Source of the DNA: Flavobacteriaceae bacterium
GTDB lineage: Bacteria; Bacteroidota; Bacteroidia; Flavobacteriales; Flavobacteriaceae
Length of the DNA: 38,664 nucleotides
NCBI GenBank assembly: GCA_020346245.1
Contig: CP070778.1
Location: forward strand, 1,035,458 to 1,074,121
Direction of reading: 5' to 3'
Positions 1 through 8,086 of the stretch are shown here, one piece after another. Each line of letters begins with the position of its first letter. The stretch's first letter is position 1. A program made the position numbers and the translations under genes. The notes below the pieces were generated by a model. That model saw only the letters and a program-made list of their open reading frames with translations, searched no databases and was not told the DNA's origin.

Positions 1-230
1 TAATCAGAATTAACTAAAGCAATACGAATCTGCTGATAAGCATTGAATACCTTTCCGGTCAATTCATCGGAAAAGGAAGCTTCTACAATTTCAGGGGTGT
101 TAGCCTTTTTAGTTTCAATTTCTTCCGGTGTACTTATTTCGTTATTCTGCTTGGACTTGGCATCCCCACATGAAGCCAAACCAATAAGTAAGATTGTCGT
201 GATCGTTAGTGTTACATTTCGTTTCATCAT
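1..230 (-). CDS. DUF3347-family lipoprotein, C-terminus off the left edge (partial)
   Basis: The reading frame starts at an ATG at 230 (a second ATG follows at 227) and runs off the window. The first ~22 residues form a lipoprotein signal ending in the lipobox LASC, followed by a Lys/Glu/Asn-rich linker and then a segment reading VFNAYQQIRIALVNSD. That pattern (aYxxxKxALVxsD) resembles the start of DUF3347, a Bacteroidetes helical domain found in small periplasmic proteins and fused to efflux adaptor proteins near copper/silver exporters. It lies 51 bp downstream of the TolC-family gene on the same strand, so it probably belongs to the same metal-efflux operon. The rest of the protein is not visible, so whether it is a stand-alone DUF3347 protein or a longer adaptor is open. 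The domain call rests on a short match. Confidence 0.6.
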   Translation of the reverse strand, partial: MMKRNVTLTITTILLIGLASCGDAKSKQNNEISTPEEIETKKANTPEIVEASFSDELTGKVFNAYQQIRIALVNSD

Positions 231-281
231 TTTGCTTTTTTAGATTTATATTTAAAATTTATAATTAGTTAATTGTATTTT

Positions 282-1499
282 CTATTGATTAGTGAGGTAG
301 TTAATTATCGCTGTTTGAACATAATTATCTTTTACTGCCTCTATTAGTTTCAACTGGAAGCGCAATTGCAGTTCCTGGACATCAAGTACATCGTTAAAAT
401 CTATAGTCCCCGTTTCATAGTTTTTTATAAGGATTTCCTCTGCATCTTTCGCCTGTTCCAAATTACTTAGTTGTGTTCTGTGTTTAATATAAGAGGCTTC
501 CCTTTTATTAAGCGCATCACTCAAAATGGACTCCAATAGATTTCGTCGATTGGCCTTTTGAGAATTGATTTCCTCTTGTCGAAGTTCATTCTGCACGGTT
601 CTCGATTTATAGTTATTATTAAAAATGGGAATGGACAGGGATACCATTGGCATAAGAATATCTTTCCCATTATCGCTAAAGTCCAGACCCGGTCTTTTCG
701 CCACTGGTATATAGTCCAGTCCAAATCCAATATTGGGGTTTCCCTCCTTCTGATTTAAAACTTCCGAATGTGCTACCGATTCATATAGCCTGTCATATTT
801 TTCCAATTCCGGATGCAGCTCCAATTCATTCAGCCCTATTTCAATGGGTTCGTATATTACTAGGCCATCCACCAGGGTGATGGAAGTAGCTTCATCCCTG
901 TTCAAAAGATTATTGAACTGTGTTTGGAGTGCCTGGAATTCCTGCTCCAGAATTAACTTATCTTCCATCAGATCATTCCTTCTTATTTGGAGTCGAAGAA
1001 CGTCAACTGCTGATGCGTCGCCAACCTCAACAGAGGTTAAGGCCAACTTTTCATAAGTTTTCAGAAGCTGGATGTTTTCCTCCAAAACTATTTGTTTTTC
1101 CTTTATGGCGTATAATTCATAATAAGATTGTGATACGGATAGACGTAATTTTCTTTTGGTAATCACAATATCCAAATAATCTACTTCGGCTAAGGAGCTT
1201 GCATAGTTTTCTCTTAATGTAATGGTTCCAAACCAGGGAAGCATTTGTTTGACTGAAAACCGTGCTTTTTGAGCACCCGTTCTTGTTTCAGGTTCGCTTA
1301 CAAATACCCCTGCACTTAATTCGGTCCTTGGAAAGGCATCTGATTCTTCGACCTTTTCTTTTGAGATATCGTATCGTAGTTCAAATGCCTGCACTTCGGG
1401 ATTGTTGTTTTCGGCCTCCAGAATATAAGTCTCAAGGGTCTGAGCTTTTAAAGCTGTAGCCATCAATAATCCTGCAATTATGGTCATTATATTTTTCAT
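282..1499 (-). CDS. TolC-family outer membrane efflux protein
   Basis: The 405-residue protein has a signal peptide (about residues 1-19, cleaved near LKA-Q) followed by long amphipathic helices, as in the outer membrane efflux protein (OEP) family; the start LETYILEAENNNPEVQ is the usual first OEP helix. It would form the trimeric outer-membrane duct for the RND pump encoded just upstream. Its ATG overlaps the pump stop codon by 4 bp (ATGA), so the two are translationally coupled. It is shorter than E. coli TolC (about 490 residues) but normal for CusC-type partners in Bacteroidetes. No acylation cysteine is seen after the signal, unlike E. coli CusC. The substrate is inferred from the neighbour, not from this sequence. 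Confidence 0.9.
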   Translation of the reverse strand: MKNIMTIIAGLLMATALKAQTLETYILEAENNNPEVQAFELRYDISKEKVEESDAFPRTELSAGVFVSEPETRTGAQKARFSVKQMLPWFGTITLRENYASSLAEVDYLDIVITKRKLRLSVSQSYYELYAIKEKQIVLEENIQLLKTYEKLALTSVEVGDASAVDVLRLQIRRNDLMEDKLILEQEFQALQTQFNNLLNRDEATSITLVDGLVIYEPIEIGLNELELHPELEKYDRLYESVAHSEVLNQKEGNPNIGFGLDYIPVAKRPGLDFSDNGKDILMPMVSLSIPIFNNNYKSRTVQNELRQEEINSQKANRRNLLESILSDALNKREASYIKHRTQLSNLEQAKDAEEILIKNYETGTIDFNDVLDVQELQLRFQLKLIEAVKDNYVQTAIINYLTNQ

Positions 1500-4400
1500 G
1501 CATTAATTTTTTTTAATTGCCATTCGCTTTTCCAACTATACAATACCGGAACCACCAAAAGGGTAATAAGAGCAAACAACATACCCCCGAAAGAGGGTAT
1601 TGCCATGGGAATCATAATATCACTTCCCCTACCTGTAGATGTCAATATCGGTAATAAGGCCAGGATGGTAGTTGCTGTTGTCATCAAACAAGGACGGATC
1701 CGTTTTTCCCCCGCTTCCACAACCGATGCCCTGACTGCTTCAAGGGTCTTAGGTTTGTTCCTCTCAAAAGTCTGGGTCAGGTAAGTGGCCATAACCACAC
1801 CATCATCTGTTGCTATACCAAACAGGGCAATAAATCCTACCCAAACTGCTACACTAAGATTAATGGGGTGCATTTGAAAGAGTTGCCTCATATTTTCACC
1901 AAAGAAATTAAAATTCAGAAACCAATCCTGTCCGTAGCACCAGATCATTAAAAAGCCTCCGGCAAAAGCCACCGCAATACCAGAGAAGACCATCAGCGAA
2001 GTTGTTACTGAACGGAACTGGAAATACAGAATTAAAAAGATGATAAGTATTGCCAAAGGTACAACTACAGACAAAGTTTTTTCAGCCCGCAACTGATTTT
2101 CATAGGTCCCTGTAAACTGATAGTTGATGCCTTTTGGAACTACCAATTCACCGCTATCAATTTTTTGACGGATAAGGTCCTGGGCATTCTCCACCACATC
2201 GACTTCTGCAAAACCATCCAACTTATCGAAAAGAACATATCCCACCAAAAAAGTATCCTCGCTTTTGATGACCTGAGGTCCTTTTTCGTATCGGATGTTC
2301 ACCAATTCATTCAAAGGAACAGGGCTGCCTTTAGCAACCGGAACATAAATATTCTTTATGTCCATTGGATTTTCGCGCAGCTCCCTTGGGTAGCGTACTC
2401 TAACCCCATAGCGTTCCCTACCCTCAACAGTCTGGGTTAATATCATACCACCTACGGCCACTTCCAATACCTGTTGCACATCTTCCACATGAATACCATA
2501 TCTAACCAGAGCCTCTCTGTCAATATCAATCATCAGGTAAGGTTTACCAACTATCCTATCCGCGAATACGGCTTCATCCTTAACCCCATTCACCTCTTTT
2601 AGAATATTTTCCAATTGAATGCCAAAGGCTTCTATTTGTCCTAAATCCTGCCCCTTGACCTTGATACCCATAGGCGCCCGCATTCCTGTCTGGAGCATGA
2701 CCAACCTGGTCTCGATAGGTTGTAATTTAGGGGCTGAAGTAACCCCTGGCAAGCTTGTTACACTTATAATTTCCTTCCAAATATCATCAGGCGAAATAAT
2801 TTCCGGACGCCAATTTCTATAATATTCACCATTGGGGTCTGGCATCAAATTATTATTACTTATTTCCGAGAAATCTACGATCTCTGCTTCCTGGTGTATT
2901 TTGGTATTTTCTTCAAGCACCGTATTTGGGTTTAAAGTAAAATTGCCATCTTTTAATACAAATAATCCATCTTCATTTACCCTAAACCGTTGCCGATTAC
3001 CGGTTTCGTTAAGCATGTATTCAGGTTTGTACTGTATCACATTTTCATACATTGATAAGGGAGCTGGATCGAGTGCGGATTCCGTACGTCCGGCCTTACC
3101 AATTACCGTTTCTATTTCAGGGATGCTGGCTACGGCCATATCCAATTGTTGGAGCACTCTTTTATTTTCATCTACTCCGGCGTGCGCCAAGGATGTTGGC
3201 ATTAACAAAAATGAACCTTCATCTAAAGAGGGCATAAACTCCTTTCCTGTATTTTGCATGATGAGTACTCCAAAGAATACGATCATTGCTGGTACAGACA
3301 GGAATACTAATTTGTTGCTAAGGGCCCAGTTTAAAATGTTTGTGTAATATTTACGAAAGGTTGTAAATACTGCCAAAAGTCCAAAACAGATAAACGCTAC
3401 AAACAGTAAATTCGATGCAATATTCCTGTCCCAACCTAAGGGCCGCCAATATTCCGCAAGAAGAAAGATGATGGTTAAAACGGAAATGACAATATTGGTG
3501 AGATTTGCCCTTCTATCTGTGAATGAGAAGCCTTTGAATAAGCGTGAACTCAGATCCGGGTTCTTTATAAGTCCTACTATACCAAATGCAACTAAAACCA
3601 ATCCTGTCCAGTATCCAAAACCTATTGCCAGAATTCCCAGAAAGGCAATAATTCCATTTATTAAATAGCTTAAGGTTTTTTTATCGCTTTTCTTTCTAAA
3701 TAGAAAAGCAGCAAATGGTGGTATGAGGAACAAAGCGATTATTATGGATGCTGTTAGGGCAAAGGTTTTTGTAAATGCCAAAGGACGGAACAGTTTTCCT
3801 TCTGCCCCTATCATAGTAAATACGGGAATAAAACTGATAATTGTGGTCATGACTGCTGTCACTATAGCACCTGAAATCTCTACGGTTGCATTATAAACCA
3901 CAGTGTTTATTGGTTGTCTGTCTCCATTTTCGTCGAGATGTCGGATAATATTCTCGGAAAGGATGACACCCACGTCTACCATGGTCCCTATTGCTATTGC
4001 AATTCCGGAAAGGGCTACTATATTGGCATCCACACCAAAAAATTTCATAGCAATAAAAACCATCAAAACCGCTACCGGTAATAATCCTGATATTAGAATA
4101 GAAGCCCTTAGGTTGAATACCATTATAACAATAACTAAAATTGTTATCAGTATTTCCAGGGTCAATGCTTCATTTAAAGTTCCCAGGGTTTCTTCTATAA
4201 GTTCGGTCCGATCATAAAAAGGAACAACCGTTAATTGGGAGGTGCGTCCGTCACTTAATTGTTTGGATGGAAGTCCTGAACTTAGCTCCCTGATTTTTCC
4301 CTTGACATTGTTAATGACTTCAAGTGGGTTTGCTCCATACCTGGCTACCACAACACCACCCACAACTTCTGCACCTTCCTTGTCCAGAATACCGCGCCGA

Positions 4401-5263
4401 ACAGCAGGACCTAATGATACATTGGCAATATCCTTTATACGAATTGAAGTGAAATCCTCCGAAGTTACTACGGCATTCTTAACATCGTCTAAAGATTCCA
4501 CATAGCCAAGGCCTCTAACCAAATATTCAGCCTGATTGATTTCCAAAGTCTGTGCCCCAATATCACGATTGCTCTTTTTAACTGCATTGACCACATGATG
4601 AAGACTAATATTATATTGCTTCATTAATTCTGGATTAACATCAATCTGGTATTCCTGTACATAACCACCTATAGAGGCTACTTCGGAAACACCGCTGGCT
4701 GAGGAAAGGGCATATTTTACATAGTAATCCTGAATGCTGCGCAATTCCTGGAGATCCCAGCCACCTGTAACATTCCCATCATCATCCCTGCCTTCCAGGG
4801 TGTACCAAAAAATCTGTCCTAAACCTGTTGCATCTGGCCCCAGGGAAGGATTTACTCCGTCCGGCAATAAGTTAGTCGGTAAGGAATTTAGTTTTTCAAG
4901 AATTCGACTACGGCTCCAATAAAATTCCACATCCTCTTCAAAAATGATATAGATGCTAGAAAAACCAAACATAGAGGAACTTCGTATTGTTCTTACCCCC
5001 GGTATACCCATAAGAGAAGTTGTCAATGGATAGGAAATTTGGTTTTCAATATCCTGTGGTGAACGACCAGGCCATTTGGTAAAAACAATCTGTTGGTTCT
5101 CACCTATATCCGGAATAGCATCTACAGCCACCGGATTGCGTGGCAAAAAGCCTATGTCCCAGTTAAAAGGTGAATTTACAATGCCCAATCCTACCAAAAA
5201 GATAAGAAGCAGAACCGCAACCAGTTTATTATTTATAAGATATTTAATGCCCTTGTTTAGCAT
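1496..5263 (-). CDS. cusA: CusA-type heavy-metal RND efflux pump
   Basis: This is the inner-membrane proton-driven pump of a tripartite exporter (HME-RND family), 1255 residues. The TM4 segment reads GIAIAIGTMVD (Asp430) then SEN (Glu437), resembling CusA rather than the Asp-rich CzcA motif. All three methionines of the CusA metal relay have equivalents: Met688 (FLLMP), Met738 (APLSM) and Met856 (LVMLQTG). From this I infer Cu(I)/Ag(I) as substrate. E. coli CusA has 1047 residues; the excess is mainly about 90 residues between TM4 and the porter domain (roughly 525-640, with extra hydrophobic stretches) and about 70 residues between Met738 and Met856. It overlaps the TolC-family gene by 4 bp and lies 111 bp downstream of the HYC_CC_PP gene. 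No periplasmic adaptor (CusB) is seen within the window. Confidence 0.93.
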   Translation of the reverse strand: MLNKGIKYLINNKLVAVLLLIFLVGLGIVNSPFNWDIGFLPRNPVAVDAIPDIGENQQIVFTKWPGRSPQDIENQISYPLTTSLMGIPGVRTIRSSSMFGFSSIYIIFEEDVEFYWSRSRILEKLNSLPTNLLPDGVNPSLGPDATGLGQIFWYTLEGRDDDGNVTGGWDLQELRSIQDYYVKYALSSASGVSEVASIGGYVQEYQIDVNPELMKQYNISLHHVVNAVKKSNRDIGAQTLEINQAEYLVRGLGYVESLDDVKNAVVTSEDFTSIRIKDIANVSLGPAVRRGILDKEGAEVVGGVVVARYGANPLEVINNVKGKIRELSSGLPSKQLSDGRTSQLTVVPFYDRTELIEETLGTLNEALTLEILITILVIVIMVFNLRASILISGLLPVAVLMVFIAMKFFGVDANIVALSGIAIAIGTMVDVGVILSENIIRHLDENGDRQPINTVVYNATVEISGAIVTAVMTTIISFIPVFTMIGAEGKLFRPLAFTKTFALTASIIIALFLIPPFAAFLFRKKSDKKTLSYLINGIIAFLGILAIGFGYWTGLVLVAFGIVGLIKNPDLSSRLFKGFSFTDRRANLTNIVISVLTIIFLLAEYWRPLGWDRNIASNLLFVAFICFGLLAVFTTFRKYYTNILNWALSNKLVFLSVPAMIVFFGVLIMQNTGKEFMPSLDEGSFLLMPTSLAHAGVDENKRVLQQLDMAVASIPEIETVIGKAGRTESALDPAPLSMYENVIQYKPEYMLNETGNRQRFRVNEDGLFVLKDGNFTLNPNTVLEENTKIHQEAEIVDFSEISNNNLMPDPNGEYYRNWRPEIISPDDIWKEIISVTSLPGVTSAPKLQPIETRLVMLQTGMRAPMGIKVKGQDLGQIEAFGIQLENILKEVNGVKDEAVFADRIVGKPYLMIDIDREALVRYGIHVEDVQQVLEVAVGGMILTQTVEGRERYGVRVRYPRELRENPMDIKNIYVPVAKGSPVPLNELVNIRYEKGPQVIKSEDTFLVGYVLFDKLDGFAEVDVVENAQDLIRQKIDSGELVVPKGINYQFTGTYENQLRAEKTLSVVVPLAILIIFLILYFQFRSVTTSLMVFSGIAVAFAGGFLMIWCYGQDWFLNFNFFGENMRQLFQMHPINLSVAVWVGFIALFGIATDDGVVMATYLTQTFERNKPKTLEAVRASVVEAGEKRIRPCLMTTATTILALLPILTSTGRGSDIMIPMAIPSFGGMLFALITLLVVPVLYSWKSEWQLKKINA

Positions 5264-5374
5264 ATGAATTGATTATTAAACAGTTAGAAACTAGCGTTGA
5301 TCAAAAATCTATATCAACACATTAAGCCCAGTATGCAGTATCAACTGTCGGGCTTTAATTTCAATGTTTAAAAA
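5264..5374 (-). other. Two tandem inverted repeats upstream of cusA
   Basis: The 111 bp between the HYC_CC_PP gene and cusA hold two inverted repeats. GTTGAT (5296-5301) pairs with ATCAAC (5313-5318), and AAGCCC (5324-5329) pairs with GGGCTT (5350-5355), the latter with a further 3-bp inner pairing (AGT/ACT) across a 3-nt bulge. Neither is followed by a T-run on the minus strand, so they do not look like ordinary terminators. They may be leader structure, a processing site or a protein-binding site ahead of the pump gene. No good TAnnTTTG promoter is visible here, which suggests co-transcription with the upstream gene. Confidence 0.4.
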
Positions 5375-5797
5375 TCAAATGAGAAAGGTCTGATCCAGAA
5401 TCTGAATGTCCCTGATCAGCAGGGGTGGGGAATACTCCTTAAAGGAATTTGTGTTTTTATCAACTCCTTTAAATAAGTTTATATAGGTGTAAAAGAATGT
5501 TGAAACAAAGATCTGTTGTTCGAAAGTTAAATTATCTATCGAAATTTTAAGATCATCCTGGCCTTCCATTACTATTTCTAAATCAGTGCAGCAGTCCATG
5601 TCCATTTGCATAACAGAATTCTCTCCCGATGATGCAGGAGAACCTGTTGCCATTGAACAACGGTCTGCGGCCTCAAAAAAACTGTAATCAACCAGCTGAT
5701 CCCCACAATAATGCATATCTACCGTAAAAGAGAGGGTAGAGAACAAGACCATGAGAGCCATGCAAAAAGATGCTATTTGACGCAAAGTTTCCTTCAT
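5375..5797 (-). CDS. HYC_CC_PP family small exported protein
   Basis: The 140-residue protein opens with a hydrophobic signal or anchor segment (about residues 8-24). It shows the three marks of the Bacteroidetes HYC_CC_PP family: His29-Tyr30-Cys31, a Cys69-Cys70 pair in a Met/Asp-rich stretch (MQMDMDCC), and Pro124-Pro125 near the C-terminus, which ends LDQTFLI. Cys47 is a further candidate thiol. The family has no established function. Its position as first gene before a CusA-type pump, and the Cys/His/Met content, suggest a periplasmic metal-binding or sensing role, but that is inference. A TAnnTTTG-like box lies on the minus strand at 5806-5813, which would give a very short leader. Confidence 0.78.
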   Translation of the reverse strand: MKETLRQIASFCMALMVLFSTLSFTVDMHYCGDQLVDYSFFEAADRCSMATGSPASSGENSVMQMDMDCCTDLEIVMEGQDDLKISIDNLTFEQQIFVSTFFYTYINLFKGVDKNTNSFKEYSPPLLIRDIQILDQTFLI

Positions 5798-5954
5798 CTG
5801 TATTACAAAACTACTAAAATTTGTCTTTTATTGCATTGATTAACATAAGTTTAAAAATTAATTTTATTTAATTTATGCTCATAAAGAGGTAAGATTTATC
5901 ATAATCCGCACAACTAAAAATTCCAATTTGAATATTTTTACCAAAAAAAGAGAT

Positions 5955-6404
5955 ATGTTGAGTGAATTACGCCCTAAAATTGTTTCTATCATACATTCGA
6001 ATACTGAAGTAAGCCTGCGCCTCCAGCAAATATGCGATCTTCTTCAGGAATCCATTCCATATTACGACTGGGTGGGCTTTTACTTTAGAAATGGCAACAA
6101 AGAAGAATTAAAACTCGGGCCTTATACCGGCGCTCATACAGACCATACTATTATTCCTTTTGGGAAAGGAATTTGCGGCCAGGTAGCCCTTAGTAATGAA
6201 AACTTTGTTGTCCCCGATGTTCAGGCACAGGATAATTACATAGCCTGTAGTATTGATGTGAAATCAGAAATCGTTGTTCCCCTTTTTGTAGATGGCGAGA
6301 ATATAGGTCAAATTGATATCGATTCTAATACCCTTAACCCATTTACACGCGAAGATGAAAATTTTTTAGAATTTATAAATAAGGAGGTGGCGAAAATTCT
6401 TTAA
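5955..6404 (+). CDS. GAF-domain protein, free methionine-R-sulfoxide reductase-like
   Basis: A single GAF domain fills this 149-residue protein (DWVGFYF near residue 38, GKGICG, NYIACS, SEIVVPL, GQIDIDS). That order matches the fRMsr/YebR group, which reduces free methionine-R-sulfoxide. Of the three conserved cysteines of E. coli fRMsr, equivalents of two are present (Cys74 in GICG and Cys98 in IAC); the third, in the KIAC segment, is replaced in the stretch GAHTDHTI. Activity is therefore plausible but not assured. I chose the ATG at 5955 because family members begin with a similar MxxLxPK sequence; an in-frame TTG at 5928 would add nine residues. It lies 93 bp upstream of purH. Alternative: a GAF signalling or ligand-binding protein without reductase activity. 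Confidence 0.8.
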   Translation: MLSELRPKIVSIIHSNTEVSLRLQQICDLLQESIPYYDWVGFYFRNGNKEELKLGPYTGAHTDHTIIPFGKGICGQVALSNENFVVPDVQAQDNYIACSIDVKSEIVVPLFVDGENIGQIDIDSNTLNPFTREDENFLEFINKEVAKIL

Positions 6405-6456
6405 AACTTTAGCTCTTTTGTTAATAACACTATCAAAAAAATAGCTTCAAAAAAAT

Positions 6457-6464
6457 TACATTTG
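6457..6464 (+). promoter_or_regulatory. Putative -7 element for purH
   Basis: TACATTTG matches the Bacteroidetes -7 consensus TAnnTTTG exactly and lies 33 bp before the purH ATG, after the GAF gene has ended. No TTTG is found at the usual 19-21 nt spacing upstream, so the -33 half is missing or degenerate. Confidence 0.45.
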
Positions 6465-6497
6465 TTTCCTTTAGCTATTCTATTTAAGCACTACAAA

Positions 6498-8030
6498 ATG
6501 AGCACTACAAAAAAAATTAACTCGGCTTTAATTTCAGTATTTCACAAAGATGGTCTGGAACCTATTGTAAGGAAATTTGACGAGCTCGGAATTTCAATCT
6601 ACTCCACGGGGGGTACCGAAAAATTTATCAGGGAATTGGGAATTGATGTAATCCCTGTTGAGGAAGTAACCAGCTATCCTTCTATTTTGGGTGGAAGAGT
6701 TAAAACACTGCATCCAAAAGTTTTTGGTGGTATTTTAAACCGGCAGGATAACGAAGGGGATGTAGCTCAACTCGAAGAGTTTGATATCCCTCAATTGGAT
6801 GTAATTATTGTTGACCTCTACCCCTTTGAAAAAACGGTATCCGGAGGAGCATCTGAACAGGAAATTATCGAAAAGATTGATATTGGAGGAATATCCCTTA
6901 TCAGAGCTGCTGCAAAAAATTATAAAGATGTTTTATGTGTTTCTTCCATGGAAGATTACAGTGAATTCCTGGAACTAATCACTGCCACCGGCGGGGAAAG
7001 TACTGAGAATGACCGAAGGCATTTCGCCACAAAAGCATTTAATGTTTCCTCACATTATGATACCGCGATTTTCAACTACTTCAACAAGGAGCACAAAGAG
7101 CCGGCCTTAAAAATTAGCGAAACCAGGGCCAAAGTTTTGCGATATGGAGAAAACCCACACCAAAAGGGATTCTATTTTGGAGATTTCGAGGCCATATTCG
7201 ACAAATTACACGGCAAGGAACTTTCCTACAATAATTTATTGGATGTAGACGCCGCAATAAATCTCATGAATGAATTTAAAAATGACGACCCAACCTTCGC
7301 CATTCTTAAACACAACAATGCATGTGGATTAGCAACCAGAAACACCATACACCAGGCTTATGTTGATGCGTTGGCAGGAGATCCGGTATCTGCTTTTGGA
7401 GGCATATTGATCAGTAATGTAAAAATTGATGTTCCAACAGCTCAGGAAATAAATAATTTATTCTGTGAAGTGGTTATTGCTCCGGAATATGATGATGAGG
7501 CCTTAAGCATCTTAAAAGGAAAGAAAAACAGAATTGTTTTAATTCAAAAAGAAACACCACTGCCGGATATGCTGGTGAGAACATGTTTAAACGGGTTTCT
7601 TCTTCAGGACAAAGATTTTAAAACAGATACCCTGGAGGATTTAAAATATGTAACGGCTAAGACACCCAGCCAGGAAGAAATAGATGACCTCATCTTTGCT
7701 TCTAAACTTTGTAAGCACACAAAATCGAATACCATAGTATTAGCTAAAAACAAACAGTTGTGTGCGAGTGGTACGGGACAAACATCTCGGGTAGATGCCT
7801 TAAACCAGGCTATCCATAAAGGAAAATCCTTTAATTTTAATTTGGAAGGGGCTGTAATGGCAAGTGATGCATTTTTCCCATTTCCAGATTGTGTTGAGAT
7901 TGCAGACAATAATGGGATAAAGAGCGTTATACAACCAGGAGGCTCAATTAAAGATCAATTGAGCATCGATTATTGTAACGAAAATGGAATGTCTATGGTA
8001 ATGACGGGCACACGTCATTTTAAGCATTAA
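6498..8030 (+). CDS. purH: Bifunctional AICAR transformylase / IMP cyclohydrolase
   Basis: PurH catalyses the last two steps of de novo IMP synthesis: formylation of AICAR from 10-formyl-THF, then ring closure. The 510-residue protein has the N-terminal MGS-like cyclohydrolase domain (STGGTEKF; GRVKTLHPKVFGG) and the C-terminal AICARFT domain (LRYGENPHQ; KHNNACG, holding the Lys-His catalytic pair; TGQTSRVDA; PGGSIKDQ), ending in the family hallmark TGTRHFKH. Length is normal. The start is the ATG at 6498 giving MSTTKK; an in-frame TTG at 6462 would put extra residues over the putative promoter and is unlikely. It precedes the mre operon by 56 bp, and mreB appears to have its own promoter. 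Confidence 0.97.
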   Translation: MSTTKKINSALISVFHKDGLEPIVRKFDELGISIYSTGGTEKFIRELGIDVIPVEEVTSYPSILGGRVKTLHPKVFGGILNRQDNEGDVAQLEEFDIPQLDVIIVDLYPFEKTVSGGASEQEIIEKIDIGGISLIRAAAKNYKDVLCVSSMEDYSEFLELITATGGESTENDRRHFATKAFNVSSHYDTAIFNYFNKEHKEPALKISETRAKVLRYGENPHQKGFYFGDFEAIFDKLHGKELSYNNLLDVDAAINLMNEFKNDDPTFAILKHNNACGLATRNTIHQAYVDALAGDPVSAFGGILISNVKIDVPTAQEINNLFCEVVIAPEYDDEALSILKGKKNRIVLIQKETPLPDMLVRTCLNGFLLQDKDFKTDTLEDLKYVTAKTPSQEEIDDLIFASKLCKHTKSNTIVLAKNKQLCASGTGQTSRVDALNQAIHKGKSFNFNLEGAVMASDAFFPFPDCVEIADNNGIKSVIQPGGSIKDQLSIDYCNENGMSMVMTGTRHFKH

Positions 8031-8036
8031 TTTTAC

Positions 8037-8044
8037 TACTTTTG
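8037..8044 (+). promoter_or_regulatory. Putative -7 element for the mre operon
   Basis: TACTTTTG fits TAnnTTTG exactly, begins 7 bp after the purH stop codon and lies 43 bp before the mreB ATG. The -33 TTTG is not evident at 19-21 nt. It would let the cell-shape operon be transcribed independently of purH. Confidence 0.5.
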
Positions 8045-8086
8045 TCGATGAAATACACCTTTTAAACCGAAACCAAACTAACGCGA

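Noticed and set aside
2832..3347. 171-codon open frame on the plus strand inside cusA
   Set aside because: It is antisense to a clear pump domain, has no recognisable domain and no promoter; it is a frame shadow of the conserved gene.
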